In this document: positions 27,961-36,117 of the stretch, one piece after another | How the letters are laid out: each line of letters begins with the position of its first letter | How positions within the stretch are numbered: the stretch's first letter is position 1 | Assembly (NCBI GenBank): GCA_937958265.1 | Contig: CALGNX010000018.1 | Coordinates: 43,311 to 107,310 of the forward strand | DNA from: an uncultured Algibacter sp. | GTDB taxonomy: Bacteria > Bacteroidota > Bacteroidia > Flavobacteriales > Flavobacteriaceae | Direction of reading: 5' to 3' | Length of the DNA: 64,000 bases | Made by a program: the position numbers and the translations under genes | The notes under the pieces: model-generated | Databases searched by the model: none | What the model was told of the DNA's origin: nothing | What the model saw: only the letters and a program-made list of their open reading frames with translations

Positions 27961-28629
27961 TTAATTCTCCTGCTTCAAAATTTTAATATCGTCAAGTAAT
28001 CTATCAATATCATCCAGGTTTGTACCATCATAAAAACCACGAATTTGTCGCTTTTTATCAATTAACATAAAATTCTCGGTATGTATCATATCAAAAGGGC
28101 CACCATTTCCATTATCCTTAACCGCTAAATAACTTTTTCTGGCTAGTTTATAAATATCACGCTTATTACCAGTAACCAAATTCCATTTTTTGCTATTTAC
28201 ACCTTTCTCCTTCGCATACCGCTTTAATTGGGCCACATTATCAATTTCTGGGGTAACCGAATGGGATAGCAACATAACCTCATCATCATTCAAAATTTCT
28301 TTTTGAATAGCCGCCATATTAGTAGTCATGATTGGGCAAATTGTCCTACAGGTTGTAAAAAAGAAATCGGCTACATAGATTTTATTCACATAATCGTTTT
28401 GGGTTATAGTTTCACCGTTTTGATTTGTTAAACTGAAATCGGCAATTTTATGATATTTCTTTTTGTGTTGTATCGTACTATCCACCAGTACAGCACTCAC
28501 CATGGTTGGTTGGTATACAGGAAGCGGCTTATAAACATTAAGTTTATTATAAATTAAAAACATAATAATTAGTGAAATAACACCAAATACAATGGCAAAT
28601 ACTTTGTATTCCTTAAAAGATGATACCAT
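27961..28629 (-). CDS. SCO1/SenC family copper chaperone
   Basis: A 222-aa membrane-anchored protein: one N-terminal helix (about residues 12-28), then a thioredoxin fold with the copper motif TTCRTICP (CxxxC) and a distal His in MIHTENFML. SCO proteins deliver copper to the CuA site of cytochrome oxidase or act as thiol reductases in the periplasm. It is divergent from rseP and appears monocistronic. Confidence 0.93.
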   Translation of the reverse strand: MVSSFKEYKVFAIVFGVISLIIMFLIYNKLNVYKPLPVYQPTMVSAVLVDSTIQHKKKYHKIADFSLTNQNGETITQNDYVNKIYVADFFFTTCRTICPIMTTNMAAIQKEILNDDEVMLLSHSVTPEIDNVAQLKRYAKEKGVNSKKWNLVTGNKRDIYKLARKSYLAVKDNGNGGPFDMIHTENFMLIDKKRQIRGFYDGTNLDDIDRLLDDIKILKQEN

Positions 28630-28837
28630 ATAATGTAATTTTTAAAAATATAGTTTAAATACTTAATAGCTCTTAAAAAAAGACTAACAGCCACACAAAA
28701 ATACAAAGTTTTTAATCTTTAAAATATTTATACTAGACTTAAATTACTGTTAAAACCCACGCCTTTACGTAACAGACTTTTTAAACTTGGTTTAAAAGCT
28801 TACTTTTGTTCGATTAAAAAAAACCTTACCCTAATAT

Positions 28838-30184
28838 ATGGAATTTGTTATTAAAATATCACAGTTTTTATTAAGCCTTTCTTTGCTTATTGTATTACAC
28901 GAATTAGGTCATTTTATTCCTGCTAAACTTTTTAAAACTCGTGTCGAAAAATTTTATTTATTTTTTGATGTTAAATTTTCTTTATTCAAAAAGAAAATAG
29001 GCGACACCGTTTACGGTATCGGTTGGCTCCCTTTAGGTGGTTACGTAAAGATATCAGGCATGATTGACGAAAGTATGGACACCGAAGCCATGAAAGAAGA
29101 ACCTAAACCATGGGAATTTCGCTCTAAACCCGCATGGCAACGCTTAATAATTATGTTAGGTGGTGTTACTGTAAACTTTCTATTAGCTATATTAATTTAT
29201 ATAGGCATGAGCTATTTTTACGGCGATACATTTTTACCAAATAATAATATTACCGATGGCTTAGTAATTGAAAGCACTGTGGCTAACAAGGCAGGACTAC
29301 TAACAGGCGACAAAATATTAGCTGTGGATGGCAATAAAATTGAAACCTTCTCTGAAATCCCTGAAAAAGTATTGTTTGGAAAAGAAATACTAATAGAACG
29401 TAATGGCAACCAATCAAAAATAACAATGCCAGAAGACTTCTTAGCACAATTATTAGAATCAAAAGAAACTAAATTTATAAATTTAAGACAACCTTTTGTT
29501 GTAATTCAAGTTCCAGATACATCTGCCAATAAATCTAGCGGATTAAAAGCTGGCGATATTATTGTAGGTATTAACGATTATGCTACCAAATATACAGATC
29601 AAGTAAAAACAGCTTTAGAAAAATTTAAAGGACAACAAGTAACGGCAACTGTTAAAAGAGACAACCAAGAAATTAAAGTACCACTATCTATAAACAAAGA
29701 AGCTTTATTAGGCATTGTTGTAGCAGGAGCTTCAACTCCAAAAACGCTAGAAACTTTAGGATATTACAAGTATAATGTTAAAGATTATAGCCTTGTGGAA
29801 TCGTTCCCTGTAGGCTTAGGTAAAGCAAAAAACAGACTAGTCTCATACTGGGACCAATTGGGCGCTATATTCACCCCTAGTACAGGAGCCTATAAAGGTG
29901 TAGGCGGCTTTAAAGCTATATACGATATATTTCCTAGCTTTTGGAGCTGGCAAGTTTTTTGGAGCATTACAGCCTTTTTATCCATTATGCTAGGCGTTCT
30001 TAACCTATTACCAATTCCAGCGTTAGACGGTGGCCATGTAATGTTTTTACTTTATGAAATGATATCTGGCAGAAAACCTGGAGATAAATTTATGGAGTAT
30101 GCGCAAATGGTTGGCTTCTTTATTTTAATTGGATTAGTACTATTCGCGAACGGAAATGATATCTATAAGGCAATTTTTAAATAA
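28838..30184 (+). CDS. rseP: RseP, site-2 intramembrane zinc metalloprotease
   Basis: A 448-aa protein with HELGH at residues 21-25 in the first membrane helix, a PDZ region (two PDZ-like segments, about 120-290), and the third zinc ligand in LPIPALDGGHV (about residue 395). It cleaves membrane-bound anti-sigma factors and signal-peptide remnants. A TACTTTTG box (28801) matches the TAnnTTTG consensus. It ends 80 bases before tRNA-Asn. Confidence 0.96.
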   Translation: MEFVIKISQFLLSLSLLIVLHELGHFIPAKLFKTRVEKFYLFFDVKFSLFKKKIGDTVYGIGWLPLGGYVKISGMIDESMDTEAMKEEPKPWEFRSKPAWQRLIIMLGGVTVNFLLAILIYIGMSYFYGDTFLPNNNITDGLVIESTVANKAGLLTGDKILAVDGNKIETFSEIPEKVLFGKEILIERNGNQSKITMPEDFLAQLLESKETKFINLRQPFVVIQVPDTSANKSSGLKAGDIIVGINDYATKYTDQVKTALEKFKGQQVTATVKRDNQEIKVPLSINKEALLGIVVAGASTPKTLETLGYYKYNVKDYSLVESFPVGLGKAKNRLVSYWDQLGAIFTPSTGAYKGVGGFKAIYDIFPSFWSWQVFWSITAFLSIMLGVLNLLPIPALDGGHVMFLLYEMISGRKPGDKFMEYAQMVGFFILIGLVLFANGNDIYKAIFK

Positions 30185-30209
30185 TTTTTTAAAATTTTTT
30201 AAAAAAACT

Positions 30210-30240
30210 TTGTGAGAAGTAATAAAAGATTATATATTTG
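30210..30240 (+). promoter_or_regulatory. Promoter of tRNA-Asn
   Basis: TTG at 30210 and TATATTTG at 30233-30240 are separated by 20 bases, and the mature tRNA begins 24 bases downstream. Confidence 0.65.
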
Positions 30241-30264
30241 CACTCGCTAAGCAATATAGCACAC

Positions 30265-30338
30265 TCCTTCTTAGCTCAGTTGGTTAGAGCATCTGACTGT
30301 TAATCAGAGGGTCCTTGGTTCGAGCCCAAGAGAAGGAG
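30265..30338 (+). tRNA. tRNA-Asn(GTT)
   Basis: A full cloverleaf: acceptor stem TCCTTCT/AGAAGGA, D-arm with AGCTCAGTTGGTTAGAGC, anticodon stem TCTGA/TCAGA around CTGTTAA (anticodon GTT) and T-arm CTTGGTTCGAGCCCAAG. The discriminator base is G and CCA is not encoded. It is the insertion site of the 19.8-kb element; the copy at the left end is complete because the element restores nothing upstream of the anticodon loop. Confidence 0.97.
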
Positions 30339-30339
30339 C
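30295..30339 (+). repeat. attL, 45-bp direct repeat within tRNA-Asn
   Basis: It begins in the anticodon loop region (GACTGTTAATCAG) and ends one base past the tRNA. It is identical to 50046-50090. Confidence 0.93.
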
Positions 30340-30350
30340 TTAGTAATAGA

Positions 30351-30380
30351 AAGCCATTCAAGAAATTGAGTGGCTTTTTT
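30351..30380 (+). terminator. Element-borne terminator for tRNA-Asn
   Basis: AAGCCATTC pairs with GAGTGGCTT (one G-U), followed by T6. It replaces the chromosomal terminator now found beyond attR. Confidence 0.8.
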
Positions 30381-30386
30381 TATGGA

Positions 30387-30414
30387 CTCAGGTTAAACAT
30401 AGGTTAAACATTTT
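30387..30414 (+). repeat. Left copy of the 28-bp inner end repeat (tandem AGGTTAAACAT)
   Basis: It contains two tandem AGGTTAAACAT units and is identical over 28 bases to 49909-49936. Position near both att sites suggests arm-type binding sites for integrase or excisionase. Confidence 0.75.
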
Positions 30415-30423
30415 TGGTTTATC

Positions 30424-30431
30424 TATATTTG
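30424..30431 (+). promoter_or_regulatory. -7 box of the first element gene
   Basis: TATATTTG, 23 bases before the ATG at 30455 and only 9 bases after the tandem AGGTTAAACAT repeat, so a protein on the repeat could affect this promoter. Confidence 0.5.
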
Positions 30432-30454
30432 TATTGACTACCAAAAGCCTTTAT

Positions 30455-31342
30455 ATGCAATCTTCAAGTTCAGTACTCTCCTTTTATTTTGATATGCTAT
30501 TTGTTAATAGTATTCAATCTGTAAAAGATTCCTTCATGGGGAACTCTACATTACAAGAAAATGGATACTCTTACCTTCAAGACCATAAATATTATATAAA
30601 AGAAGAAATGGTTGAGGATAATGGTTCAATGCCAGTTTTTGTAACGGACATTATTGGGAGAGAAGATTTTTTAGACCGCTTACTTAATTTTGAAAATATC
30701 TCTATTTACAGAACTATTGAAACACAAGTTTCTAGCTTAACTAATTTAGTAGACAAGAAAGAATACCTAAATAACATCTTTAATGATTTAAAGATTCTAT
30801 TTAGAAGAGTTGTTAATACGGTTTCTGATTCTATTGAACTGGTAGATGATTCTCTAACAGATTTATTAAGAAACCTAAAGGACAAGTACGCTAACATTAT
30901 TAGTTCACATTCTGTATTTGGCAACTTACATAAAGATATAGGTGCATCATATTTTAGATGCTTAGAGTCTTTGAAGCCCTCATTTTTTTCAAAATTATTT
31001 GAAGTTACTTGTGTTTTAGGTTTGATTGATGATATTGATATTTATGAAGAAGACTTTGTTGAAGCTTTTACAAGTTCTAAACCTCAAGAGTTGTCTACTA
31101 AGATTAAGTTTATAGAAACAGGAGGAATAGTGGCTTATTATTTTATGTCAATTAAACCGTTCTTCAAAAACTTCACAAGTATGGCAATACAAAACAGTGA
31201 GGCATTTTTAAATAAAGACAATAAGTTCTTTACCGCTACAGGAATTGACAAAGCTAGGTCTACTTCAAAAGAAAAACATTTAGAAATTAAAGCGAATATC
31301 GATTTGCACATTAACAAGCTTAAAAAACAACATATAAAGTAA
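30455..31342 (+). CDS. Unknown protein next to attL
   Basis: A 295-aa, largely helical, soluble protein with no motif I recognise. I chose the ATG at 30455 (MQSSSSV) because the track start is a TTG 7 codons upstream. It is the first gene inside the element, with its own TAnnTTTG box and terminator, and so is not part of the excisionase-integrase unit. Its position suits an accessory, immunity or regulatory gene; no function can be assigned. Confidence 0.7.
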   Translation: MQSSSSVLSFYFDMLFVNSIQSVKDSFMGNSTLQENGYSYLQDHKYYIKEEMVEDNGSMPVFVTDIIGREDFLDRLLNFENISIYRTIETQVSSLTNLVDKKEYLNNIFNDLKILFRRVVNTVSDSIELVDDSLTDLLRNLKDKYANIISSHSVFGNLHKDIGASYFRCLESLKPSFFSKLFEVTCVLGLIDDIDIYEEDFVEAFTSSKPQELSTKIKFIETGGIVAYYFMSIKPFFKNFTSMAIQNSEAFLNKDNKFFTATGIDKARSTSKEKHLEIKANIDLHINKLKKQHIK

Positions 31343-31371
31343 CCTTACTTTGCACCTTACCATCTTTCTTA

Positions 31372-31406
31372 CCCTATGCTTACCAATTGTAAACATAGGG
31401 TTTTTT
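31372..31406 (+). terminator. Terminator after the attL-proximal gene
   Basis: CCCTATG pairs with CATAGGG, followed by T6. Confidence 0.85.
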
Positions 31407-31435
31407 GATGCCTTTCTTTGTTGAAGTATTAACAA

Positions 31436-31451
31436 GGATAGGCGCCTATCC
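31436..31451. promoter_or_regulatory. 16-bp perfect palindrome before the HTH gene
   Basis: GGATAGGCGCCTATCC is a perfect palindrome in otherwise AT-rich DNA, 16 bases before the ATG of the excisionase-like gene. It is probably an operator for a dimeric regulator. Confidence 0.5.
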
Positions 31452-31467
31452 ATAACAATTTTAAGTT

Positions 31468-31770
31468 ATGGAATTTATCCAAAATGAATTAAAAGAAATA
31501 AAGGAATTGCTGATAAAACAATCTATTCAGCAGAAAGAAATTTTAACTGTAGAGGAGACAGCAGAGTTTTTGGGATTATCAGTATCTCGTATACATAAAA
31601 TCACAAGTAATAAGGAGATACCTCATTACAAGCCTGGAGGCAAGAAGATATATCTGAAACGTCAAGAATTAGAGCAATGGATTCTAAGTAGTAGGATTGC
31701 CTCAACCAATGATTTAGATGATGAGTTGGATAGTTACATAAGTAGAACTAACAAAAACCTATCATCATGA
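31468..31770 (+). CDS. Excisionase-like helix-turn-helix protein
   Basis: A 100-aa protein with an N-terminal coiled segment and a HTH_17/excisionase-type domain (LTVEETAEFLGLSVSRIHKITSNKEIPHYKPGGKKIYLKRQELEQWI, given here only as family pattern EETAEFLGLS...RIHK and PHYKPGGKK). Such proteins direct excision or regulate the integrase in Bacteroidetes islands. It overlaps the next gene by 4 bases (ATGA), which shows coupling. Confidence 0.85.
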   Translation: MEFIQNELKEIKELLIKQSIQQKEILTVEETAEFLGLSVSRIHKITSNKEIPHYKPGGKKIYLKRQELEQWILSSRIASTNDLDDELDSYISRTNKNLSS

Positions 31771-32642
31771 TAGATTTTGTAAGGTCATATCATAATGATA
31801 AAACCCAATTAGAAGACACGGTACTAAATGGAGATTTGTTTGACGATGTGAGAAGGACTATAGACCCTAAGACAGGAGAAACAATTTATCCAATAACTAG
31901 TTCTTGTGATGGCTTTTTTGTTTCAATAGATAGATATAGGGCGTATATAAATTGTGTAATTAAAGCTATACTATATAATTTTTCGAAAGTGAAATTACGT
32001 TCAAGTAAAAATTTCTCATTTTCAGATTTAAAAACTGCTGTAAATTCTATTAACGCTGTATCAGACCATGATGAAACAAAGCTCTCTGGGATACATGTAG
32101 GATTTGTCATTCCAACTACCATTGCAGGTAAGGAGATAATAAAAATGAATGTCCTAATGCATAAATATAAATATTGTAATCATGATTTAATGAAGAACAC
32201 TAAAGAGCATATAAAGGAATTTGTTTCTCACAACTATAAAATAGGATTCTATTCATATAAAAATCCTGAAAATGAAAATTTCTTAAAAATAGTATTAAAG
32301 CTAAATAAGAGTGCAGAGTTCAGTAAGTATGAAATTAAAAGCCTTAATGATTTAATCCAAAAAAAGAAGCTTATTGACTTGTTTAAACTATTTATGAAAA
32401 GATTTGATGAGATGATTATAATAGACTCCTTTGAGTCTTTTGAAGGAGATGATTATAGGGCATTACAGGAATTTTTAAACTATGGATATTGGAAAAAGCT
32501 AGCTAAAACAAAAAGTAGACAGACACAATCAAGACATAAAAAAAAATTTGAAGCACTAATTTATAAATACCATTTAGACTCTCAAAAGATAGAGCTAAAA
32601 AAAGAGTTAAATAATGCTTTTACTAGATTTATTTCTAACTAA
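31767..32642 (+). CDS. Possible rolling-circle replication initiator (phage gene II/X-like)
   Basis: A 291-aa protein. Its second half has the shape I associate with filamentous-phage or plasmid gene II/X-type replication proteins: a beta strand LKIVLKLNKS, then SLNDLI...LIDLFKLFMKRFDEMIIID and a basic C-terminal helix region. I cannot point to a clear HUH motif or certain catalytic Tyr, so the call is weak. It is coupled to the HTH gene and is followed directly by a long inverted repeat that could be its origin. An unknown mobile-element protein is the alternative. Confidence 0.4.
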   Translation: MIDFVRSYHNDKTQLEDTVLNGDLFDDVRRTIDPKTGETIYPITSSCDGFFVSIDRYRAYINCVIKAILYNFSKVKLRSSKNFSFSDLKTAVNSINAVSDHDETKLSGIHVGFVIPTTIAGKEIIKMNVLMHKYKYCNHDLMKNTKEHIKEFVSHNYKIGFYSYKNPENENFLKIVLKLNKSAEFSKYEIKSLNDLIQKKKLIDLFKLFMKRFDEMIIIDSFESFEGDDYRALQEFLNYGYWKKLAKTKSRQTQSRHKKKFEALIYKYHLDSQKIELKKELNNAFTRFISN

Positions 32643-32644
32643 AT

Positions 32645-32698
32645 AAGTGACATTTTCTCAATTAGATATATAATATATATATCGAGAATTTGTCACTT
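32645..32698. other. Long inverted repeat, candidate replication origin or regulatory hairpin
   Basis: Arms AAGTGACA-tt-TTCTC and GAGAA-tt-TGTCACTT enclose an inner stem GATATATA-ATA-TATATATC. The pairing is almost perfect over 54 bases, with a symmetric tt/tt internal loop and a 5-base bulge. It fills the gap between the possible Rep gene and the integrase gene. Confidence 0.6.
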
Positions 32699-32715
32699 TA
32701 TAAAACATAAATATT

Positions 32716-33948
32716 ATGGCAAGTATCAAGATATTACTAAGAAACAAAGCAAATAAGGAAGGTCAGTATCCAGTAGTACTTAAAATCATCAAGGACAGAC
32801 AAATTAAGGTCATTACACTTGGAATTAGTTGTTTGAAGAAGGATTGGGATAAAGCAAATACTCGGTTTAAAAAGAGTCAGAGCAATTATATGCAACGTAA
32901 TAGAGCTCTACTTAAAAAGAAAGAAGAAGCACTAAAGATTATAGATGACTTTTTTCTTGAAGGTATTGACTTTACTCTTAATCAGTTTGAAGACAAGTTT
33001 AGAGGGGGAAAATCATCAAAAGTTACTGTGTCTGAATTCTGGAAAGAAAAAGTGTCAGATTTAAACAGAGCTGGCAGAACAGGAAATGCAAGAGCATACA
33101 AGGATGTTTATAATTCATTTTTCAAGTTCCACAAAAACAAAAATTTAGTGTTTAGAGAAATCACACCTACTTTGCTTGATAAATATGAGACATATTTAAG
33201 AAGTAAAAATAATTCTGATGGAGGTATTGGAGTAAAGATGCGTGAAATAAGAGCGTTATTTAATGATGCTATTAAGAAAGGTGTAGTAGATGAAAAGTAT
33301 TATCCTTTTAAGATATATAAAGTATCAAAGCTAAAAGGGAAAGGACTTAAAAAAGCTTTAACACGAGATGAAATGAAACTTATGGAAGCACTTAATATAG
33401 AGGAAAACCCACACCTTATTGATACCAAAAACTATATGCTATTTAGCTATTACATGGGTGGGATGAACTTTGTTGATATGATGAAACTAAAATGGGAGAA
33501 CATTCAAGGAGATAGAGTTTTATATATCCGTTCTAAAACCAAAGGAAGATTCTCTGTAAAAATGTTAGAGCCAGTTAAGCAAATTATAGCTTACTATAAA
33601 ACTCAAGTAAGACCAACAGATTATGTATTCCCAATCTTGTTGAAAGAGAACCTAACACCAATGCAGATAGAGAACAGAAAACACAAGACCTTAAGTAGGT
33701 TTAATAAGCAACTTAAAGAGATAGCCAAAATTCAAGGGGTACAGCAAAACGTAACTTCTTATGTGATAAGACACAGTTTTGCAACAAATTTAAAGTTTGC
33801 AGGGATTTCAACAGACTTAATTGGAGAATCTATGGGACATCATGATGTTAGTGTAACTAAAGCGTACCTAAAAGAATTTGATGATGATGTTATAGATGAT
33901 GCAATGAGTAAACTACTTGAAGAGCCTAAGCTGAAATATGCATCTTAA
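32716..33948 (+). CDS. int: Tyrosine site-specific integrase
   Basis: A 410-aa recombinase with an N-terminal arm-binding/SAM-like region (about 1-190) and a catalytic domain. Visible catalytic parts are RSKTKGRF (Lys, about 273), VIRHSFAT (Arg II, about 353), GHHDVSVTKAYL with His and the nucleophile Tyr (about 387). The usual first Arg is replaced: the position reads GGMNFVDM, a change common in Bacteroidetes integrases. It integrates the element into tRNA-Asn. Unusually, it lies about 2.4 kb from attL rather than next to it. Confidence 0.95.
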   Translation: MASIKILLRNKANKEGQYPVVLKIIKDRQIKVITLGISCLKKDWDKANTRFKKSQSNYMQRNRALLKKKEEALKIIDDFFLEGIDFTLNQFEDKFRGGKSSKVTVSEFWKEKVSDLNRAGRTGNARAYKDVYNSFFKFHKNKNLVFREITPTLLDKYETYLRSKNNSDGGIGVKMREIRALFNDAIKKGVVDEKYYPFKIYKVSKLKGKGLKKALTRDEMKLMEALNIEENPHLIDTKNYMLFSYYMGGMNFVDMMKLKWENIQGDRVLYIRSKTKGRFSVKMLEPVKQIIAYYKTQVRPTDYVFPILLKENLTPMQIENRKHKTLSRFNKQLKEIAKIQGVQQNVTSYVIRHSFATNLKFAGISTDLIGESMGHHDVSVTKAYLKEFDDDVIDDAMSKLLEEPKLKYAS

Positions 33949-33958
33949 AACAATATTT

Positions 33959-33986
33959 AAAGGCTCGCAGAAATGAGGGTCTTTTT
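33959..33986 (+). terminator. Terminator after the integrase gene
   Basis: AAAGGCTC pairs with GGGTCTTT (two wobble pairs) before a T run. Confidence 0.55.
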
Positions 33987-33996
33987 CATTATATAT

Positions 33997-34014
33997 TGAA
34001 CCTATTAAGGTTCA
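33997..34014. promoter_or_regulatory. 18-bp inverted repeat upstream of the RecA-like ATPase gene
   Basis: TGAACCT-ATTA-AGGTTCA is a perfect inverted repeat about 45 bases before the ATG at 34060. It may be an operator or a small hairpin. Confidence 0.4.
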
Positions 34015-34059
34015 GCTTTATTCATTCAATTTAATATTAACCTTCAAAAACATAAGATT

Positions 34060-34923
34060 ATGCAATTAAGAAAATCAGAAAGACAACAAGCAAAAATTAA
34101 AATGGCTCTGCAAGGTTCATCAGGCTCAGGCAAGAGTTTAAGCTCTCTTTTACTTGCTAAAGGACTAACTAATGACCAACTAGATAAAGTAGCTGTAATA
34201 GATACAGAGAATGGTTCAGCAGACCTTTATGCTCATTTAGGTAACTACAATGTATTACCATTACAACCACCTTATACACCAGAGAAATTCATCCAAGCTA
34301 TTTCTGTTTGTGAAGAAGCAGGAATGGAAGTGATAATTTTAGATTCAATCTCTCAAGTATGGGATGAACTTATAGATTATCATTCTAAACTCCCTGGTAA
34401 CTCTTTTACAAATTGGAACAAAGTAACTCCAAGACAAAAAGCATTTATCAATAAGATTTTACAATGTGATGCTCATGTTATAGCTACAATGAGAACAAAG
34501 CAGGACTATGTCCTACAACAAAAAGATGGAAAATATGTTCCTGAAAAAGTTGGACTTAAAGCTGTACAAAGAGATGATGTGTCTTATGAATTTACTATAG
34601 TATTTGATATAGATATTAAACACTTTGCAATAGCTAGTAAAGACAGAACTAATCTATTTTCAGGTAAGCCAGAATTTATGATAAATACTTCTACAGGAAA
34701 ACGCATTTTAGAATGGTGTACTTCACCTGTAAAAGAAGAAGATGTAAAACAGCGAATAGAAGAGTGCTTATCTGTTAGTCAGTTAATGGAACTATATAAA
34801 GAATATCCTAGTTTTCAGTTGCCATTAAAAGCTTTGTATCAAGCTAAAAAAGATTTATTAGAAAAATTAGTTAACCCACAAAAAATTAGTCAAAATGGAA
34901 ATAGTATCAGTAACAGAGCTTAA
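34060..34923 (+). CDS. Sak4/RecA-like AAA_24 ATPase
   Basis: A 287-aa protein with Walker A GSSGSGKS (residues 19-26), an acidic IDTENGSADLY motif, Walker B VIILDSISQVW (about 90-100) and no obvious DNA-binding C-terminal domain beyond a helical tail. The family (AAA_24, phage nucleotide-binding protein) includes single-strand annealing recombinases of phages. It overlaps the DUF3871 gene by 29 bases, which suggests a replication/recombination pair. Confidence 0.8.
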   Translation: MQLRKSERQQAKIKMALQGSSGSGKSLSSLLLAKGLTNDQLDKVAVIDTENGSADLYAHLGNYNVLPLQPPYTPEKFIQAISVCEEAGMEVIILDSISQVWDELIDYHSKLPGNSFTNWNKVTPRQKAFINKILQCDAHVIATMRTKQDYVLQQKDGKYVPEKVGLKAVQRDDVSYEFTIVFDIDIKHFAIASKDRTNLFSGKPEFMINTSTGKRILEWCTSPVKEEDVKQRIEECLSVSQLMELYKEYPSFQLPLKALYQAKKDLLEKLVNPQKISQNGNSISNRA

Positions 34924-35929
34924 CAAGCAACGTAAAGGAATAATTAATATTCCTGAAGGTAAGCCAGAAGTTGTGCATCCTTTGCAAATACCTTCAGAAA
35001 ATAAAGTATATCCACATAACCCATTTATTGAGGCTAACACAAAAGAGGTTAGCCTTTCTACTTTAAAACATGATTGCATTATTCCTGTATTCTCAAAGGA
35101 TAATGAGAAGACATTAGCTCATCAAGAGTTCATAGAGATAGCTCAAAATTGTGTAGGTAAAGTGTTTTCGCATCATACTATTGAAGTGCCAGAAGTTAGA
35201 GTTTCTCATCAAATCAAAGGTAGAACTGCTGATGCCATTTACAAGCCTGTAAAAGAGCTTTTAGAACATGAAAAAACTCAGTATTTTGAAAGGATGGCTT
35301 TCATCATTAGAATTCCATCTATAACAGAAAACATTAATGGTCATGATGTTTCATTAACTATTGGAGGAGTTAGAGCTTACAACCAAGAAAATCTGTATAA
35401 CAGAAAAACGTATGAGAAGTTTAAGTTTTTCATCGGGTTTCAAAATATGGTGTGCTGCAACCTATGTATTTCTACAGATGGGTATCAAGATGAAATGCGA
35501 GTAGGGAACTATTCTGAATTACAGTCTAAAATTATGGACTTAATTGAGAATTACAATGCACAATCTCATTTACATGAAATGAAGCAGCTATCTCAACATA
35601 ATTTATCTGAACAGCAATTTGCTCAGCTTATTGGTAGAGCAAGGTTATATAACTTTTTACCTAAAGAGGAAAAGACTCTAATTCCAGAATTAATGCTTAA
35701 TGATGGACAGATTTCTACAGTAGCTAAGGACTATTATTTAGATAATAGCTTTTGTAGAAACGAAAATGGAGATATTAACCTTTGGAATGTATATAATCTC
35801 TTCACAGGAGCTAATAAGAGCTCTTATATAGACTCTTTTCTATCAAGAAATGTAAATGCCTTTGATTTTACTCAAGGTCTGGCAAATGCTATCAATGGTG
35901 ATTCTAAACATCGTTGGTTTTTGAGTTGA
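34895..35929 (+). CDS. DUF3871 family mobile-element protein
   Basis: A 344-aa protein that fits DUF3871, found on Bacteroidetes mobile elements: the N-terminal NPFIEANTKEV...LKHDCIIPVFSKDNEKTLAHQEFI block, the central RGRTADAIYKP-like segment and a C-terminal LYNLFTGANKSSYIDSFL block. The role is unknown; a link with element replication or anti-host functions is plausible from its coupling to the RecA-like ATPase gene. Confidence 0.75.
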   Translation: MEIVSVTELNKQRKGIINIPEGKPEVVHPLQIPSENKVYPHNPFIEANTKEVSLSTLKHDCIIPVFSKDNEKTLAHQEFIEIAQNCVGKVFSHHTIEVPEVRVSHQIKGRTADAIYKPVKELLEHEKTQYFERMAFIIRIPSITENINGHDVSLTIGGVRAYNQENLYNRKTYEKFKFFIGFQNMVCCNLCISTDGYQDEMRVGNYSELQSKIMDLIENYNAQSHLHEMKQLSQHNLSEQQFAQLIGRARLYNFLPKEEKTLIPELMLNDGQISTVAKDYYLDNSFCRNENGDINLWNVYNLFTGANKSSYIDSFLSRNVNAFDFTQGLANAINGDSKHRWFLS

Positions 35930-35935
35930 GTGATG

Positions 35936-35963
35936 CCCAATCTCTATTTGTTTAGAGGTTGGG
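35936..35963 (+). terminator. Hairpin after DUF3871 gene
   Basis: CCCAATCTCT pairs with AGAGGTTGGG (one wobble), followed by TTATATATT. The T tract is weak, so termination may be partial. Confidence 0.5.
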
Positions 35964-36117
35964 TTATATATTAGGTAATTAAAGATAATATATTACTTAT
36001 AATGAAATAGATAATTTAGTTTGAATTAGATAAGTGAATTAAAGGGATAAACATAGTAACTTAAGTAAAGTAATTAAATATATTTGTAGAAATAAGATTT
36101 TCTGGAAGACCATAATT

